This document shows positions 33,825 to 42,340 of a stretch of DNA of 64,000 bases, piece by piece. The number at the start of each line of letters is the position of its first letter. Position 1 is the stretch's first letter. The position numbers and the translations under genes are program-made. Below the pieces are notes generated by a model, which worked only from the letters and a program-made list of their open reading frames with translations, was not told the DNA's origin and did no database searches. Origin of the DNA: Cellulomonas sp. C5510 (lineage in GTDB: Bacteria > Actinomycetota > Actinomycetes > Actinomycetales > Cellulomonadaceae); NCBI RefSeq assembly GCF_019797765.1, contig NZ_CP081862.1, positions 186,001-250,000 of the forward strand, read 5' to 3'.

Positions 33825-34781
33825 GTGACGGGCGAGGCGCAGGACAGGACCGAGGGACGACCGGTCGCCGACGGTCCTGCCCCTGAGCCCGCGGGTGCCT
33901 CCGACGCCCCCGCCGACGCCGAGCCCGGCCCGGCTCCCGAGGTGCCTCCCGCCGACGCGGGCGGCACCCCGCCGACGGTGCGCAAGTCCCGCCGTCACCT
34001 GCCGCAGCAGACCGCCCCGCTCGACGCGCCGACGACCACCACCCGCACCGGGCGCTCCCGCCAGCGCGTCGCGGTCGTCATCCCGGCCAAGGACGAGTCC
34101 CGCCGGATCGCCGCGACGGTCCGTTCGGCCCGCGCGATCCCGCACGTCGACCTCGTGCTCGTCGTCGACGACGGCTCCGAGGACAACACGCAGCACGTCG
34201 CCCGTGAGGCCGGCGCGGTCGTCGTCCGGCACTCGCACAACCGCGGCAAGGCGTCCGCGATGGAGACCGGCGCCGCCGTGGTCGCGATGCGGGACGCCCC
34301 CGACCGGCCGCCGCGCCTGCTGCTCTTCATCGACGGCGACCTGGGCGACACCGCCGTGAACACCGCCCCGCTGGTGCCGCCGGTGCTCGAGGGCACCGCC
34401 GACGTGTCGATCGCGCTGCTGCCGCCGCAGCCCGGTGCCGGTGGCCGCGGCATCGTGGTCGGCGCCGCCCGCCGGGCCATCCAGTCGATGACCGGGTGGA
34501 CGCCGACTCAGCCGCTCTCCGGCATGCGCTGCCTCACCCGGGAGGCGTTCGAGGCCGCCACGCCGCTCGCCCGCGGCTGGGGCGTGGAGACCGGCATGAC
34601 GATCGACCTGCTCCGCAAGGGCTTCGTCGCGGTGGAGGTGCCGTGCGACCTGCGGCACCGGCCGTCCGGCACCGACCTGCGCGGGCAGATGCACCGCGCC
34701 GCGCAGTACCGCGACGTGCAGCTCGCCGTCGCCGCCCGTCGCCTGCGCACGTTCGCGTCGCCCCGCCGCGCCAAGGGCTGA
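33825..34781 (+). CDS. Family 2 (GT-A) glycosyltransferase
   Basis: A 318-residue protein with an unstructured Pro/Ala-rich N-terminal stretch of about 80 residues and then a GT-A fold: VAVVIPAKDESRRIAATVRS, LVLVVDDGSEDNT and IDGDLGD, the last being the metal-coordinating D-x-D-type loop. The fold and lack of membrane helices resemble actinobacterial glucosyl-3-phosphoglycerate synthase-like or dolichyl-phosphate-type GT2 enzymes. The acceptor cannot be told. GTG 33825 is favoured by the promoter; a longer frame from 33747 lacks support. Confidence 0.78.
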   Translation: MTGEAQDRTEGRPVADGPAPEPAGASDAPADAEPGPAPEVPPADAGGTPPTVRKSRRHLPQQTAPLDAPTTTTRTGRSRQRVAVVIPAKDESRRIAATVRSARAIPHVDLVLVVDDGSEDNTQHVAREAGAVVVRHSHNRGKASAMETGAAVVAMRDAPDRPPRLLLFIDGDLGDTAVNTAPLVPPVLEGTADVSIALLPPQPGAGGRGIVVGAARRAIQSMTGWTPTQPLSGMRCLTREAFEAATPLARGWGVETGMTIDLLRKGFVAVEVPCDLRHRPSGTDLRGQMHRAAQYRDVQLAVAARRLRTFASPRRAKG

Positions 34782-34874
34782 CGCCGGCCGCCGGGGCGCG
34801 GTGTCAGGGGCCGTCCGTACGCTGGACTCAGCCGACCCCGCGACGGCGCGGGGTCACGGGCCCGGGGAGCGGAC

Positions 34875-35252
34875 ATGGCACACGGCGACATCACGCACAT
34901 CGACATCCCGGTCGACGACGTGGAGCGGGCGAAGGGCTTCTACGGCGCGCTGTTCGGCTGGCAGATCCAGGAGTACCCCGGGTTCGAGGGCTACCCGATG
35001 TGGCAGGCCCCGAACAAGGTCAGCGGCGGCGGCCTCGCGCCGCGCAGCGAGGGGTTCGACCAGCCGCGGTCCTACGTCGAGGTCGACTCCATCGACGAGA
35101 CGCTGCGCCGGGTCACCGAGCTCGGTGGGCGGGTCGTCGTGCCGCGCAGCGAGATCGACGCGACGAGCTGGTGGGCCGCGTTCGTCGACACGGAGGGCAA
35201 CCAGGTCGGCCTGTACGAGGGCTCGACCGGCGGCGGCGACGCCGGGTCGTGA
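34875..35252 (+). CDS. VOC (glyoxalase/bleomycin-resistance fold) protein
   Basis: A 125-residue single-domain VOC protein: HIDIPVDDVERAKGFYGALFGWQI at the start, FVDTEGNQVGLYEG near the end, with the usual repeat of two beta-alpha-beta-beta-beta modules. Metal-binding residues of true glyoxalase I are not all visible, so it may bind a small molecule instead. The ATG has GGGGAG 5 bases upstream. It is monocistronic. Confidence 0.82.
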   Translation: MAHGDITHIDIPVDDVERAKGFYGALFGWQIQEYPGFEGYPMWQAPNKVSGGGLAPRSEGFDQPRSYVEVDSIDETLRRVTELGGRVVVPRSEIDATSWWAAFVDTEGNQVGLYEGSTGGGDAGS

Positions 35253-35505
35253 CGCGCGAGCCCAGAGGGGCTTCGACTGCGGAGCGCGCGACGATCACGA
35301 CGAGAGCGGAGCATCAGGTGCCGGTACACCGCCGATCGCAGCCAGGACGTCCCTGGCGACGAACGGGTCCGCTCCACGCTCACGCAGCGACTGTAGGGGC
35401 CAGGGCCGCCCGCGACGTAACGGATCCGCGGCCCCCTCACGATGCGCAGAAGCAGCGCGTACGACCCTTGACGACGGGCCAGGTCAGCGGCACTACCGTG
35501 GTGGC
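35253..35505. other. Gap of 253 bases, promoter-like end, otherwise nothing recognised
   Basis: The first 200 bases hold no ORF with protein-like codon use. GGGCCGC and GCGGCCC near 35400-35440 could form a weak hairpin after the VOC gene. Toward the end, TTGACG (35468-35473) and TACCGT (35494-35499) form a candidate -35/-10 pair for the next gene, although 20 bases apart. Confidence 0.4.
35494..35499 (+). promoter_or_regulatory. -10 box for the unrecognised gene at 35506
   Basis: TACCGT ends 6 bases before the GTG at 35506, the same leaderless geometry as elsewhere. A TTGACG lies 20 bases upstream. Confidence 0.45.
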
Positions 35506-36336
35506 GTGATCCTCGACGTCGGCGCCGCGATCCAGCTGGGAAGCCCGTCGCCGCGCATCCGAATCGACGAACAGCCGAAGCCAGAGGGTGCGTGGGCGGG
35601 ACGGCGCATGCTCACACTCGACGACGATCCCGCGTTCGAGCTCAGCTTCTGGTGCGGGACGTGCCAGTTCTTGTTCCAGCGGATGGAGGGGGCCAACCAG
35701 TCCCTGTCGCTCGACGAGATGCGGGATCGGCTCACGAGCGGACTGGACGACGTCGACCCGTCCGTGGTCGACGCGTTCGGCGGGCTCCTGCCCGAGGGCC
35801 AGTACGTGCCGATGCTCATCTCCGTGGCGCCCCGGCTTGTCACGCCGGGCAAGCCGGGCGACTACTTCGGCGAGGAGCAGCTCGCCACGTGGGGTGTCGA
35901 CTCGTTCTGGGGCTTGCCTGAGTACCCGCGCACCGCCTACTACCGCACGTTCGAGACCCCGGTCGCCGGACGCGGCTGCCATCTGTTCGAGTTCGTCGTG
36001 CCGATGCTCCCGCCCGTGTGGGACGACGCCGAGACAGTCCGTGCGCACGTCGAGCGCCTTCTCGTCTCCGACACACCGACGGCCGTCGCCATCTCCACGC
36101 TCGACGTATGTCAGCCGGCGACGGACACCTGGAGCGTGGACTACTACGGCCACTGGTGCCTCACCCACTTCCTGCTCGATGGGCACCACAAGATGCACGC
36201 GGCCGCAGACTCAGGGCGCCCGCTGAGGCTCCTGTCGCTGCTCTCGATCGATGGAAGCCTCGCCTCGGCTGAGCAGATTGCTTCGGCGGTCGACGTTCGC
36301 GCGCAACATGTGAACAAGCGGGGCTCTACTACTTGA
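35506..36336 (+). CDS. Hypothetical protein, unrecognised family
   Basis: A 276-residue soluble protein that I do not recognise. It begins MILDVGAAIQLG, has a CxxC-like pair in FWCGTCQFLFQRM, an Asp-rich middle and a C-terminal segment WCLTHFLLDGHHKMHAAADS rich in His and aromatics, then LLSLLSIDGSLAS. Codons ending in A or T are visibly more common than in its neighbours, and it ends just before an orphan minus-strand ORF and tRNA-Ser. The combination suggests horizontal acquisition near a tRNA gene, but no integrase or flanking repeat is visible. Confidence 0.6.
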   Translation: MILDVGAAIQLGSPSPRIRIDEQPKPEGAWAGRRMLTLDDDPAFELSFWCGTCQFLFQRMEGANQSLSLDEMRDRLTSGLDDVDPSVVDAFGGLLPEGQYVPMLISVAPRLVTPGKPGDYFGEEQLATWGVDSFWGLPEYPRTAYYRTFETPVAGRGCHLFEFVVPMLPPVWDDAETVRAHVERLLVSDTPTAVAISTLDVCQPATDTWSVDYYGHWCLTHFLLDGHHKMHAAADSGRPLRLLSLLSIDGSLASAEQIASAVDVRAQHVNKRGSTT

Positions 36337-36337
36337 G

Positions 36338-36448
36338 CTACGGGCCGATGTGGCAGCCCGCCGGGACTTGCACCCGGATCTCCGCGCCTCTGTGGAACGT
36401 CCGGTTGCGAACCAGTAGGACCGAGTCCCGCTCGGTGGCACCCATCAT
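36338..36448 (-). CDS. 36-residue orphan ORF, possible gene remnant
   Basis: ATG 36448 to TAG 36338, convergent with the hypothetical gene, whose stop lies one base away. The peptide (GATERDSVLLVRNRTFHRG, then AEIRVQVPAG) has the alternation of a beta-rich soluble domain and reads like the end of a real protein, but codons such as CTA, AGA and CAA are atypical here. No close family is recognised. It could be a relic of a transferred gene or a small protein. Confidence 0.25.
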   Translation of the reverse strand: MMGATERDSVLLVRNRTFHRGAEIRVQVPAGCHIGP

Positions 36449-36565
36449 CACGGCCACTCCGGCTCCGGGCCCTGACGTGCGGCGCCGCTGGCGGGTGCCC
36501 ACACGCGAACTGCTGCCAGAGCTGCTACCGGCACCCCTCTGCCCACCCGCACCGCCGACGACGAA

Positions 36566-36599
36566 GGGCCCGTTCCCGCATCGCTGCGGGAACGGGCCC
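36566..36599 (-). terminator. Terminator of tRNA-Ser
   Basis: A perfect 15-base stem (GGGCCCGTTCCCGCA, 36566-36580, with its complement at 36585-36599) and a TCGC loop, downstream of tRNA-Ser on the minus strand. The 230 bases between this and the gene at 35506 hold only the orphan ORF. Confidence 0.8.
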
Positions 36600-36608
36600 C
36601 TCTTCCGG

Positions 36609-36693
36609 CGGAGGATGGGGGATTCGAACCCCCGAGGGCTTGCACCCAACACGCTTTCCAAGCGTGCGCCATAGGCCACTAGGCGAATCCTCC
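36609..36693 (-). tRNA. tRNA-Ser (GGA anticodon)
   Basis: An 85-base class II tRNA. The acceptor stem GGAGGAT pairs with ATCCTCC; the D-loop region reads TCGCCTAGTGGCC; the anticodon stem CACGC/GCGTG encloses TTGGAAA, giving anticodon GGA (serine UCC/UCU); a long variable arm follows; and the T-arm is GGGGGTTCGAATCCCCC. CCA is not encoded. A strong hairpin lies 10 bases downstream. Confidence 0.95.
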
Positions 36694-36787
36694 CGGCCCG
36701 TAGAGGGTACCCGAGCCCGGGGGGTGCTCGGAAACCGCACCCGAGCAGCACCCCCGGGGCGCCGGCCCGGTGTGGTGGGCTGTCCTC

Positions 36788-37516
36788 GTGCCCCTGACAG
36801 GTCCCGCGCTGCCGGTCCGACGCGTGCGTGCGGACGAGCGCGAGCCCGTCGACGCCGGGGCGTGGTTCGCCCGGGTTCCCGCGGTGGCGCAGGTGCTGCG
36901 GGACGGGTGGGACCTGGGGGCGGCGACCGTGCTGGTCGGGGAGAACGGCGCGGGCAAGTCGACGCTGGTCGAGGCGCTGGCGATGGCGTTCGGCATGGGC
37001 GCGGAGGGCGGGTCGACCGGCGCGCGGGGCGTCACGCGGGCGTCGGAGTCGACGCTGTGGCGGCACCTGGTGCTGGAGCGCGGCGCGGGCGGCTCGAAGC
37101 GGGGGTTCTTCCTGCGGGCCGAGACGATGCACGGGTTCTTCACCTACCTGGAGGACAACCCGTCGCCGGCCGACCTGGCGTTCCACGAGATGTCCCACGG
37201 CGAGTCGTTCCTGGCGCTCGCGGAGGACCGCATGCGTGGCCGCGGGCTGTACGTGCTGGACGAGCCGGAGTCGGCGCTGTCGTGCACCGGCTCGCTGGCG
37301 CTGCTCGCGCACCTGCGCCGGCTGGTGGCCGGAGGTGCGCAGGTGGTGCTGTCGACGCACTCACCGGTGCTGGCGTCCTTGCCGGGCGCGCGCGTCTGGG
37401 AGGTCGGGGAGTGGGGCCTGCGGGAGACGCCGTGGGAGGAGACGGACCTGGTGCTGTCGTGGCAGGGCTTCCTCGCCGGGCCGGAACGCTACCTGCGACG
37501 GCTCGACACGGACTGA
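36788..37516 (+). CDS. AAA family ATPase (predicted SMC/ABC-like ATPase)
   Basis: A 242-residue ATP-binding protein. Walker A is GENGAGKST (residues 51-59), Walker B and the catalytic acid are LYVLDEPESALS, and the H-loop is VLSTHSPVLASLPG. A signature-like motif near MSHGES lies between. This short, single-domain ATPase family has members throughout bacteria; the function is not known, though it resembles the ATPase part of OLD or DNA-repair proteins. The GTG at 36788 is preferred over 36770 because TGGGCT ends 6 bases before it. It lies between tRNA-Ser and the SRP RNA gene. Confidence 0.75.
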   Translation: MPLTGPALPVRRVRADEREPVDAGAWFARVPAVAQVLRDGWDLGAATVLVGENGAGKSTLVEALAMAFGMGAEGGSTGARGVTRASESTLWRHLVLERGAGGSKRGFFLRAETMHGFFTYLEDNPSPADLAFHEMSHGESFLALAEDRMRGRGLYVLDEPESALSCTGSLALLAHLRRLVAGGAQVVLSTHSPVLASLPGARVWEVGEWGLRETPWEETDLVLSWQGFLAGPERYLRRLDTD

Positions 37517-37539
37517 TCCCCGGCTGCGTTAGGCTGGGG

Positions 37540-37632
37540 GCAGACCCCTCGTGCGGCGTCATCTCGCTGAACCCCCCCAGGGCCGGAAGGCAGCAAGGGC
37601 AGGTGAGCTCTGGCGGGTGTGCGGGGGGTCCT
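37540..37632 (+). ncRNA. ffs: Signal recognition particle RNA, small bacterial type
   Basis: The diagnostic apical loop CAGGGCCGGAAGGCAGCAAGG is present, followed by GGTGAGCTCTGG. The ends pair: GACCCC (37543-37548) with GGGGTC (37625-37630). A -10 hexamer TAGGCT (37530-37535) lies just upstream. The RNA scaffolds Ffh/FtsY for co-translational membrane targeting. Exact ends are approximate, by pairing. Confidence 0.93.
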
Positions 37633-37785
37633 CGCATGCCCGGGGTGTCGGCAGCACGGATGACGCGGCCTCCGACTGCGGGCGGACGTGACCCCGGACC
37701 TCCGACCGCGGTCGCACCGGCCCGGACCGCAGGACGCGACCGCGGAACGACGCGGTGGCCCGGTGCCCGCGACGACGCTGGGGGC

Positions 37786-38640
37786 ATGACCGAGCCGCTC
37801 GCGCACCCCGCCCCGACCGCATCCGCCCCACCGCCGGCCGCACCACCGGCAGCCGCTCCGTCCCCGGCCGCCGCCCACGGCGTCCCGATCGCGCCCCCGC
37901 GCCTGTCCGCCCGGGGGCTCGTCAAGCGCTTCGGTGCCACGACGGCGCTGGCCGGGGTGGACCTCGACGTCGCCCCGGGCGAGTCGGTCGCCGTGATGGG
38001 TCCGTCCGGGTCGGGGAAGTCGACGCTGCTGCACTGCCTGGCGGGCATCCTCGTGCCGGACTCCGGCAGCGTGGCGTTGTCCGGCCGGACGCTGCACGAC
38101 CTCGACGAGCGCGGGCGTTCCCTGGTGCGGCGCCGGCACTACGGGTTCGTGTTCCAGTTCGGGCACCTGCTCGCGGAGCTGCCGGCGGTCGAGAACGTGG
38201 CGCTCGCCCCGATGCTGCTCGGCACGTCCCGCAAGGAGGCGACGGCGCTGGCCGTGCGCTGGCTCGCGTCGCTCGGGCTGGGTGGCATGGAGGCGAGGCG
38301 CCCCGGCGAGCTGTCGGGCGGGCAGGCCCAGCGCGTGGCCGTGGCCCGCGCGCTGATCACGGGCCCGGAGGTCGTGTTCGCGGACGAGCCGACCGGGGCG
38401 CTGGACCAGGCGACCGGTGAGGACGTCATGCGGGTGCTGACGGAGACGACGCGCCTCGCGGGGGCGTCGCTGGTGCTGGTCACGCACGACGCCGGTGTCG
38501 CCGCGTGGTGCGACCGGCGCGTCGAGGTGCGGGACGGGCGGGTGGTCGCCGACGTGCGGCAGCCGCCGCGCGCGACCGCAGCCCCGGTCCCGGGCCCGGC
38601 CGCGCCGACCGCCCCGGCCACCCCGGGCGGTGCCCGGTGA
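37786..38640 (+). CDS. ABC transporter ATP-binding protein (LolD/MacB type)
   Basis: A 284-residue ATPase with a Pro/Ala-rich N-terminal extension of about 40 residues. Walker A is GPSGSGKST (residues 72-80), the Q-loop is FQFGHLLAELPAVENV, the signature is LSGGQAQR, and Walker B is VVFADEPTGALD. The Q-loop with GHLL and the EPTGALD box fit the MacB/LolD/FtsE-like class that couples to FtsX-type permeases. It overlaps the next gene by four bases (GTGA), so the two form one transporter. Confidence 0.88.
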   Translation: MTEPLAHPAPTASAPPPAAPPAAAPSPAAAHGVPIAPPRLSARGLVKRFGATTALAGVDLDVAPGESVAVMGPSGSGKSTLLHCLAGILVPDSGSVALSGRTLHDLDERGRSLVRRRHYGFVFQFGHLLAELPAVENVALAPMLLGTSRKEATALAVRWLASLGLGGMEARRPGELSGGQAQRVAVARALITGPEVVFADEPTGALDQATGEDVMRVLTETTRLAGASLVLVTHDAGVAAWCDRRVEVRDGRVVADVRQPPRATAAPVPGPAAPTAPATPGGAR

Positions 38641-40013
38641 GCGCCGTCCTCGCGCTGGCCCCGCGCCTGCGGTCCGCGGGTGGGCGCGACGGCCGGGTGA
38701 CGACGGCGCTCGCGGTCGCGGCGTTCGCCGTGATGACGGCCCTCACGCTGTCCGTGGTCGGCGGGCTGATGGGCTTCCTGGGCCGGGCCGCGCACCCGGT
38801 CGGGGAGTACCAGCGCGAGAACGCGGAGTCCTACGTCGTGCTCGCCTGGACGGCCCTGGTGCTGCTCGTCGTGCCGCTGCTGACGCTCGGCGGGTCGGCG
38901 GCCCGGCTCGGTGTCGCCCGGCGGGACGCCCGGCTCTCGACCCTGCGCCTGCTCGGTGTCACGCCGCGGGAGGTCGTCGCGCTCACGGTGGTCGAGACGG
39001 CCTGGCAGGGGCTCGTCGGCTCGGTCGCGGGCGTGGTCGGCTACGTCGCGCTGCTGCCGGTGTGGACGCGGGTGCCGTTCCAGGGCTCGACGTTCTCGGC
39101 GGCGGAGCTGTGGGTCGGCTGGCCGCTGCTCGTGGCCGCGGGCGTGGCGGTGCCCGTGCTGGCCGTCGTCAGCGGTGTGGTGTCGCTGCGCCGGGTCGTG
39201 GTGTCGCCGCTCGGTGTCGCGCGCAGGCAGACCCCGCCCCGCCTGCGCGCCGTGCGGGCGGTGCTCGCCGTCGCGGCGATGGGCGTCTTCATGGTCGTCA
39301 CGGCGGCGTCGGGGCAGCTCGGCGCGGCGGCGGCCGCGTTCGGCCTCGGGTCGCTCGCCCTGGGGTTCGGGGCGCTGAACCTGGTGGGTCCGTGGACGCT
39401 GGGACTGGTCGGGCGGCTGCGGGTGCGGTGGGCGCGGACCCCGGCGCAGCTGCTCGCCGCGCGTCGTCTCGTCGACGACCCGCGGGCGGTGTGGCGGGTG
39501 GTCGGCGGGCTCGGCCTCGCGGGCTTCGTCGCAGGCTCGCTCGCGGTCCTGCCCCTGATGGTGTCCGGCGGGGCGGGCGACGGGGCGAGCGCCGCGGAGG
39601 TGGCCGATGCCGCGACCATGTCCGGAGACCTGCTCCGGGGCGGGTTGCTGACGCTCGTGATCGCGTTCCTGGTCGCTGCGGCCTCCGCCGGGATCACGCA
39701 GGCTGCGAGCGTGCTGGACCGTCGTCGCGAGTACGCGCTGCAGGTGCTCGCGGGGACGCCGGTCGGGCTGCTCGACTCGGTGCGGCGGCGCGAGGTGCTG
39801 GTGCCGGTGCTGCTCGTCGGCGTCGGTTCCGCCGCCGCCGCGGTCGTGATGTTCTCCCCGCTGCTCGGCCTGGCCGGGGTCAGCGACCCCCGCGGGCTGC
39901 TCCTGCTCGTGACGTGCCTCACCGTCGGCTGCCTGCTCGTGCTCGGGGCGACCGAGTCGAGCCGCCCCCTGCTGCGCGCCGTCCTGGCGGAGACGCAGGT
40001 CAGACCGGACTGA
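38637..40013 (+). CDS. FtsX-like ABC permease
   Basis: A 458-residue membrane protein with about eight hydrophobic helices and the family segment ARRDARLSTLRLLGVTPREVVALTVVE (MacB/FtsX core), repeated in a second copy after LDRRREYALQVLAGTPVGLLDSV, so it is a duplicated-domain permease. There is no large periplasmic domain. Together with the preceding ATPase it would move a small hydrophobic compound, peptide or lipid; no substrate gene is adjacent. The GTG start overlaps the ATPase stop. Confidence 0.85.
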   Translation: MSAVLALAPRLRSAGGRDGRVTTALAVAAFAVMTALTLSVVGGLMGFLGRAAHPVGEYQRENAESYVVLAWTALVLLVVPLLTLGGSAARLGVARRDARLSTLRLLGVTPREVVALTVVETAWQGLVGSVAGVVGYVALLPVWTRVPFQGSTFSAAELWVGWPLLVAAGVAVPVLAVVSGVVSLRRVVVSPLGVARRQTPPRLRAVRAVLAVAAMGVFMVVTAASGQLGAAAAAFGLGSLALGFGALNLVGPWTLGLVGRLRVRWARTPAQLLAARRLVDDPRAVWRVVGGLGLAGFVAGSLAVLPLMVSGGAGDGASAAEVADAATMSGDLLRGGLLTLVIAFLVAAASAGITQAASVLDRRREYALQVLAGTPVGLLDSVRRREVLVPVLLVGVGSAAAAVVMFSPLLGLAGVSDPRGLLLLVTCLTVGCLLVLGATESSRPLLRAVLAETQVRPD

Positions 40014-40137
40014 GCCCGCGCTGACGCCACCCCGGCCCCGGCGTGCGCGTCACCGGGACGGGGGACGCCGATCCCGCTCGGCGCGCGCGCGGGCCGATCG
40101 GCGGCGATCCTGGTCCCTCCCGTCGAGGAGGTCCCGC

Positions 40138-41787
40138 GTGAGCGAGAGGCGTGCGGAGGGTGCACGCGCCGAGGAGCCCTGCGCCACCGCGCCGGCTGCC
40201 GACGCGCCGCCGCGCGAGCGTGCGCTCGGCAGCGGCACGGTGCTGTCGGGGCGTTACGTCCTCGGTGACCGCCTGGGGCGCGGCGGCATGGCCGAGGTGT
40301 ACGCCGCCCGGGACGACGTGCTGGGCCGCGACGTCGCCGTCAAGGCGTTCCACCCGTCGGCCGCCGGGCCGGTCGCGGACGAGCGGCACCGCGCCGAGAT
40401 GCAGCTGCTCGCGCGCCTCAGCCACCCGGGCCTCGTCACCGTGTTCGACGCGGGCACCGCCGTCCTGGCGGGGGGCGAGCGTCAGGCCTACCTCGTCATG
40501 GAGCTCGTGCGCGGGCCGTCACTGGCCACGCGGGTGGCGGCCGGGCCGATGCCCGCCGACGAGACGGCGGTGGTCGGCGCGCACGTCGCCGAGGCGCTGG
40601 CGTACATCCACGACGAGGGCGTCGTGCACCGCGACGTGAAGCCCGCCAACATCCTGCTGCCCGCGGAGGAGCGGTCGGGTGCCACGGCGCCCTGGACGAA
40701 GCTCGCGGACTTCGGGATCGCCCGCGCGCCCTCGGACGAGCACCTCACGACCACCGGCGAGCTGCTGGGCACGCCGTCCTACCTCAGCCCGGAGCAGGCG
40801 ACCGGCGGGGCGCTGACCCCGGCGTCCGACGTGTACGCCCTCGGGCTCGTGCTCGTGGAGTGCCTGACCGGCGAGCGGGCGTTCCCCGGCACGCCGATCG
40901 CGAGCGCTGTCGCACGCCTGCACCACGCACCGCCGATCCCCCGTCACCTGGGGCCCCGCTGGGCGGGTCTGCTCACCGCGATGACCGCGCTGGAACCCAC
41001 GGAGCGTCCGGGTGCCGTCGCCGTCGCCGAGGAGCTGCGCGCCCTGCTGCGCCCGGGCGCGACGGGGCTCGGCCCGGTCGACGGAGACGCCGGCGCGGTC
41101 ACCGTGGCGCTCGGGACCGTCGTGCCGCAGGCGGCGGCGGGCGGGGCGCCGTCGTCCTCACCCCTGGTCGCGGTGGGCGGTCACGACGAGGGCGAGCGGA
41201 CGCGGACGGTGCCCGGCGGGCCCGCGCCCGTCGTCGACCTGGCCGGCGCGCGCGGCACCCGCGCCCGCCGCCGCCCGCCGGCGCCGCGCCGAGCCGGTCT
41301 GCGCGTGGCGGCGGTCTCGGTCGCCGCAGTGGGCGTGACGGCGGCGCTGCTCGGGGCGCGGGCGCTGGGCGAGCGGCCCCCGCTCGCGGACCCCGAACCC
41401 TCCGTCACCGCGGTGGCTGAGCGCTCCGAGGAGCCCACGGTGTCGCCCGTCGACGAGCCCGCGGACGGCGGGGCGGGCGCGCCCGAGGACCCCGCAGCGG
41501 AGTCCCCCGGCGACGCCGTGCTGGTCGACGCCGCCGCCGGCAGCGAGCAGGCCGACCCCGCGGACGGCGCGGACCCGGCCGAGGGCGGCGGCGGGGCCAC
41601 CGCGCCGGGCGGGGCCACCGCGCCGGGCGGGGCCGCACCCGGCACCGACCCGGCCGGGACCGGTGCCGACGGGCCCGGTGCCGGGGAGCCGGCCACGGAG
41701 GGCGTCACCGGTCCGGGCGGGCCGGGACCCGCGGGCCCTGCGGCTGAGCGGGCGAAGGCGCGGGCGGGGGGCCGGGGTCCGGGCTGA
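40138..41787 (+). CDS. PknB-type serine/threonine protein kinase
   Basis: A 549-residue membrane kinase. The catalytic domain spans about residues 38-310: Gly-rich loop GRGGMAEVY, Lys69 in VAVKAF, HRDVKPAN with catalytic Asp166, and DFG at 191-193, followed by the GTPSYLSPEQ activation segment. A hydrophobic helix lies near AAVSVAAVGVTAALLGA. The external part is an Ala/Gly/Asp/Pro-rich tail without PASTA repeats, so it lacks the usual wall-sensor module. The GTG start has GGAGG about 8 bases upstream (CGAGGAGGTCCCGC). It is monocistronic with a strong terminator. Confidence 0.9.
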   Translation: MSERRAEGARAEEPCATAPAADAPPRERALGSGTVLSGRYVLGDRLGRGGMAEVYAARDDVLGRDVAVKAFHPSAAGPVADERHRAEMQLLARLSHPGLVTVFDAGTAVLAGGERQAYLVMELVRGPSLATRVAAGPMPADETAVVGAHVAEALAYIHDEGVVHRDVKPANILLPAEERSGATAPWTKLADFGIARAPSDEHLTTTGELLGTPSYLSPEQATGGALTPASDVYALGLVLVECLTGERAFPGTPIASAVARLHHAPPIPRHLGPRWAGLLTAMTALEPTERPGAVAVAEELRALLRPGATGLGPVDGDAGAVTVALGTVVPQAAAGGAPSSSPLVAVGGHDEGERTRTVPGGPAPVVDLAGARGTRARRRPPAPRRAGLRVAAVSVAAVGVTAALLGARALGERPPLADPEPSVTAVAERSEEPTVSPVDEPADGGAGAPEDPAAESPGDAVLVDAAAGSEQADPADGADPAEGGGGATAPGGATAPGGAAPGTDPAGTGADGPGAGEPATEGVTGPGGPGPAGPAAERAKARAGGRGPG

Positions 41788-41796
41788 CCCGCGCCG

Positions 41797-41831
41797 GGGA
41801 CGTACCTGCCGCGGCACGGCAGGTACGTCCC
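41797..41831. terminator. Bidirectional terminator
   Basis: A perfect 15-base stem (GGGACGTACCTGCCG, 41797-41811, with its complement at 41817-41831) and a 5-base loop, between the convergent kinase and Lrp genes. Confidence 0.8.
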
Positions 41832-41838
41832 GGACCGG

Positions 41839-42270
41839 TCAGGAGCCGGGGTTGCGCAGCGCTACGCGCGACAGCGTCTGCACCGCGCCGTCGTCCCGCT
41901 TCATGGTGCGCACCAGGCGGTCCAGGCCGGCGGCGTCCGGCACGACGGCGTGCACGAGGTAGTCGTACCCGCCGGTCACGTGGACGGCGTCGAGCACCTC
42001 CGGCCGGGCGACGGTGGCGCGCCGGAACGTCTCGGAGTCGGCGTCCGCGGCGAGCCGGACGTCCACGAAGACCTCGAGGCCGGCGCGCGCGGGTCCGGCG
42101 CCGGCGGTCGCCCGCACCGTGAAGCCGCCGATGCGCCCGTCGTCGAGCATCCGCCGGACGCGTGCCGCGGCGGCGTTCGCCGAGAGGCCGACGCGCGCGC
42201 CGAGCTCCCGGTAGGGCAGCCGCGCATCGGCCGTCAGCTCACGGAGGATCGCCTCGTCGATCGGGTCCAT
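41839..42270 (-). CDS. Lrp/AsnC family regulator
   Basis: A 143-residue DNA-binding regulator: a helix-turn-helix in LRELTADARLPYRELGARVGLSANAAAARVRRM, then a RAM (amino-acid-binding) domain with HVTGGYDYLVHAVVPDAAGLDRL. Such proteins sense amino acids and control their import or export. It is divergent from a LysE-type exporter with a 15-base palindrome between, so the exporter is the likely target. The ATG at 42270 fits the family start MDPIDEAIL; the longer frame upstream is not coding. Confidence 0.88.
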   Translation of the reverse strand: MDPIDEAILRELTADARLPYRELGARVGLSANAAAARVRRMLDDGRIGGFTVRATAGAGPARAGLEVFVDVRLAADADSETFRRATVARPEVLDAVHVTGGYDYLVHAVVPDAAGLDRLVRTMKRDDGAVQTLSRVALRNPGS

Positions 42271-42281
42271 GCCGCGATTGT

Positions 42282-42296
42282 CGCAGCCCGGCTGCG
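42282..42296. promoter_or_regulatory. Palindrome between lrp-like and lysE-like genes
   Basis: CGCAGCC and GGCTGCG form a perfect inverted repeat with one central base, in the 70-base gap between divergent regulator and exporter genes. It is a plausible operator for the Lrp-type regulator. Confidence 0.5.
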
Positions 42297-42340
42297 TCAT
42301 CCGCCGAACATGGACGGGGGCTCGCGCCAGGCTCGCCCGC

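Noticed and set aside
36361..36377. A T-arm-like 5-bp stem with 7-base loop TGCAAGT on the minus strand
   Set aside because: The loop lacks the TTC core, and no acceptor, D-arm or anticodon arm could be folded around it, so I do not call a tRNA.
35253..36608. att site or integrase remnant at tRNA-Ser
   Set aside because: No duplicate of the tRNA 3' end and no recombinase frame were found in the interval.
41181..41708. Low-complexity Ser/Ala/Pro ORFs on the minus strand of the kinase tail
   Set aside because: They mirror the Ala/Gly/Pro-rich tail of the kinase; no start site or domain.
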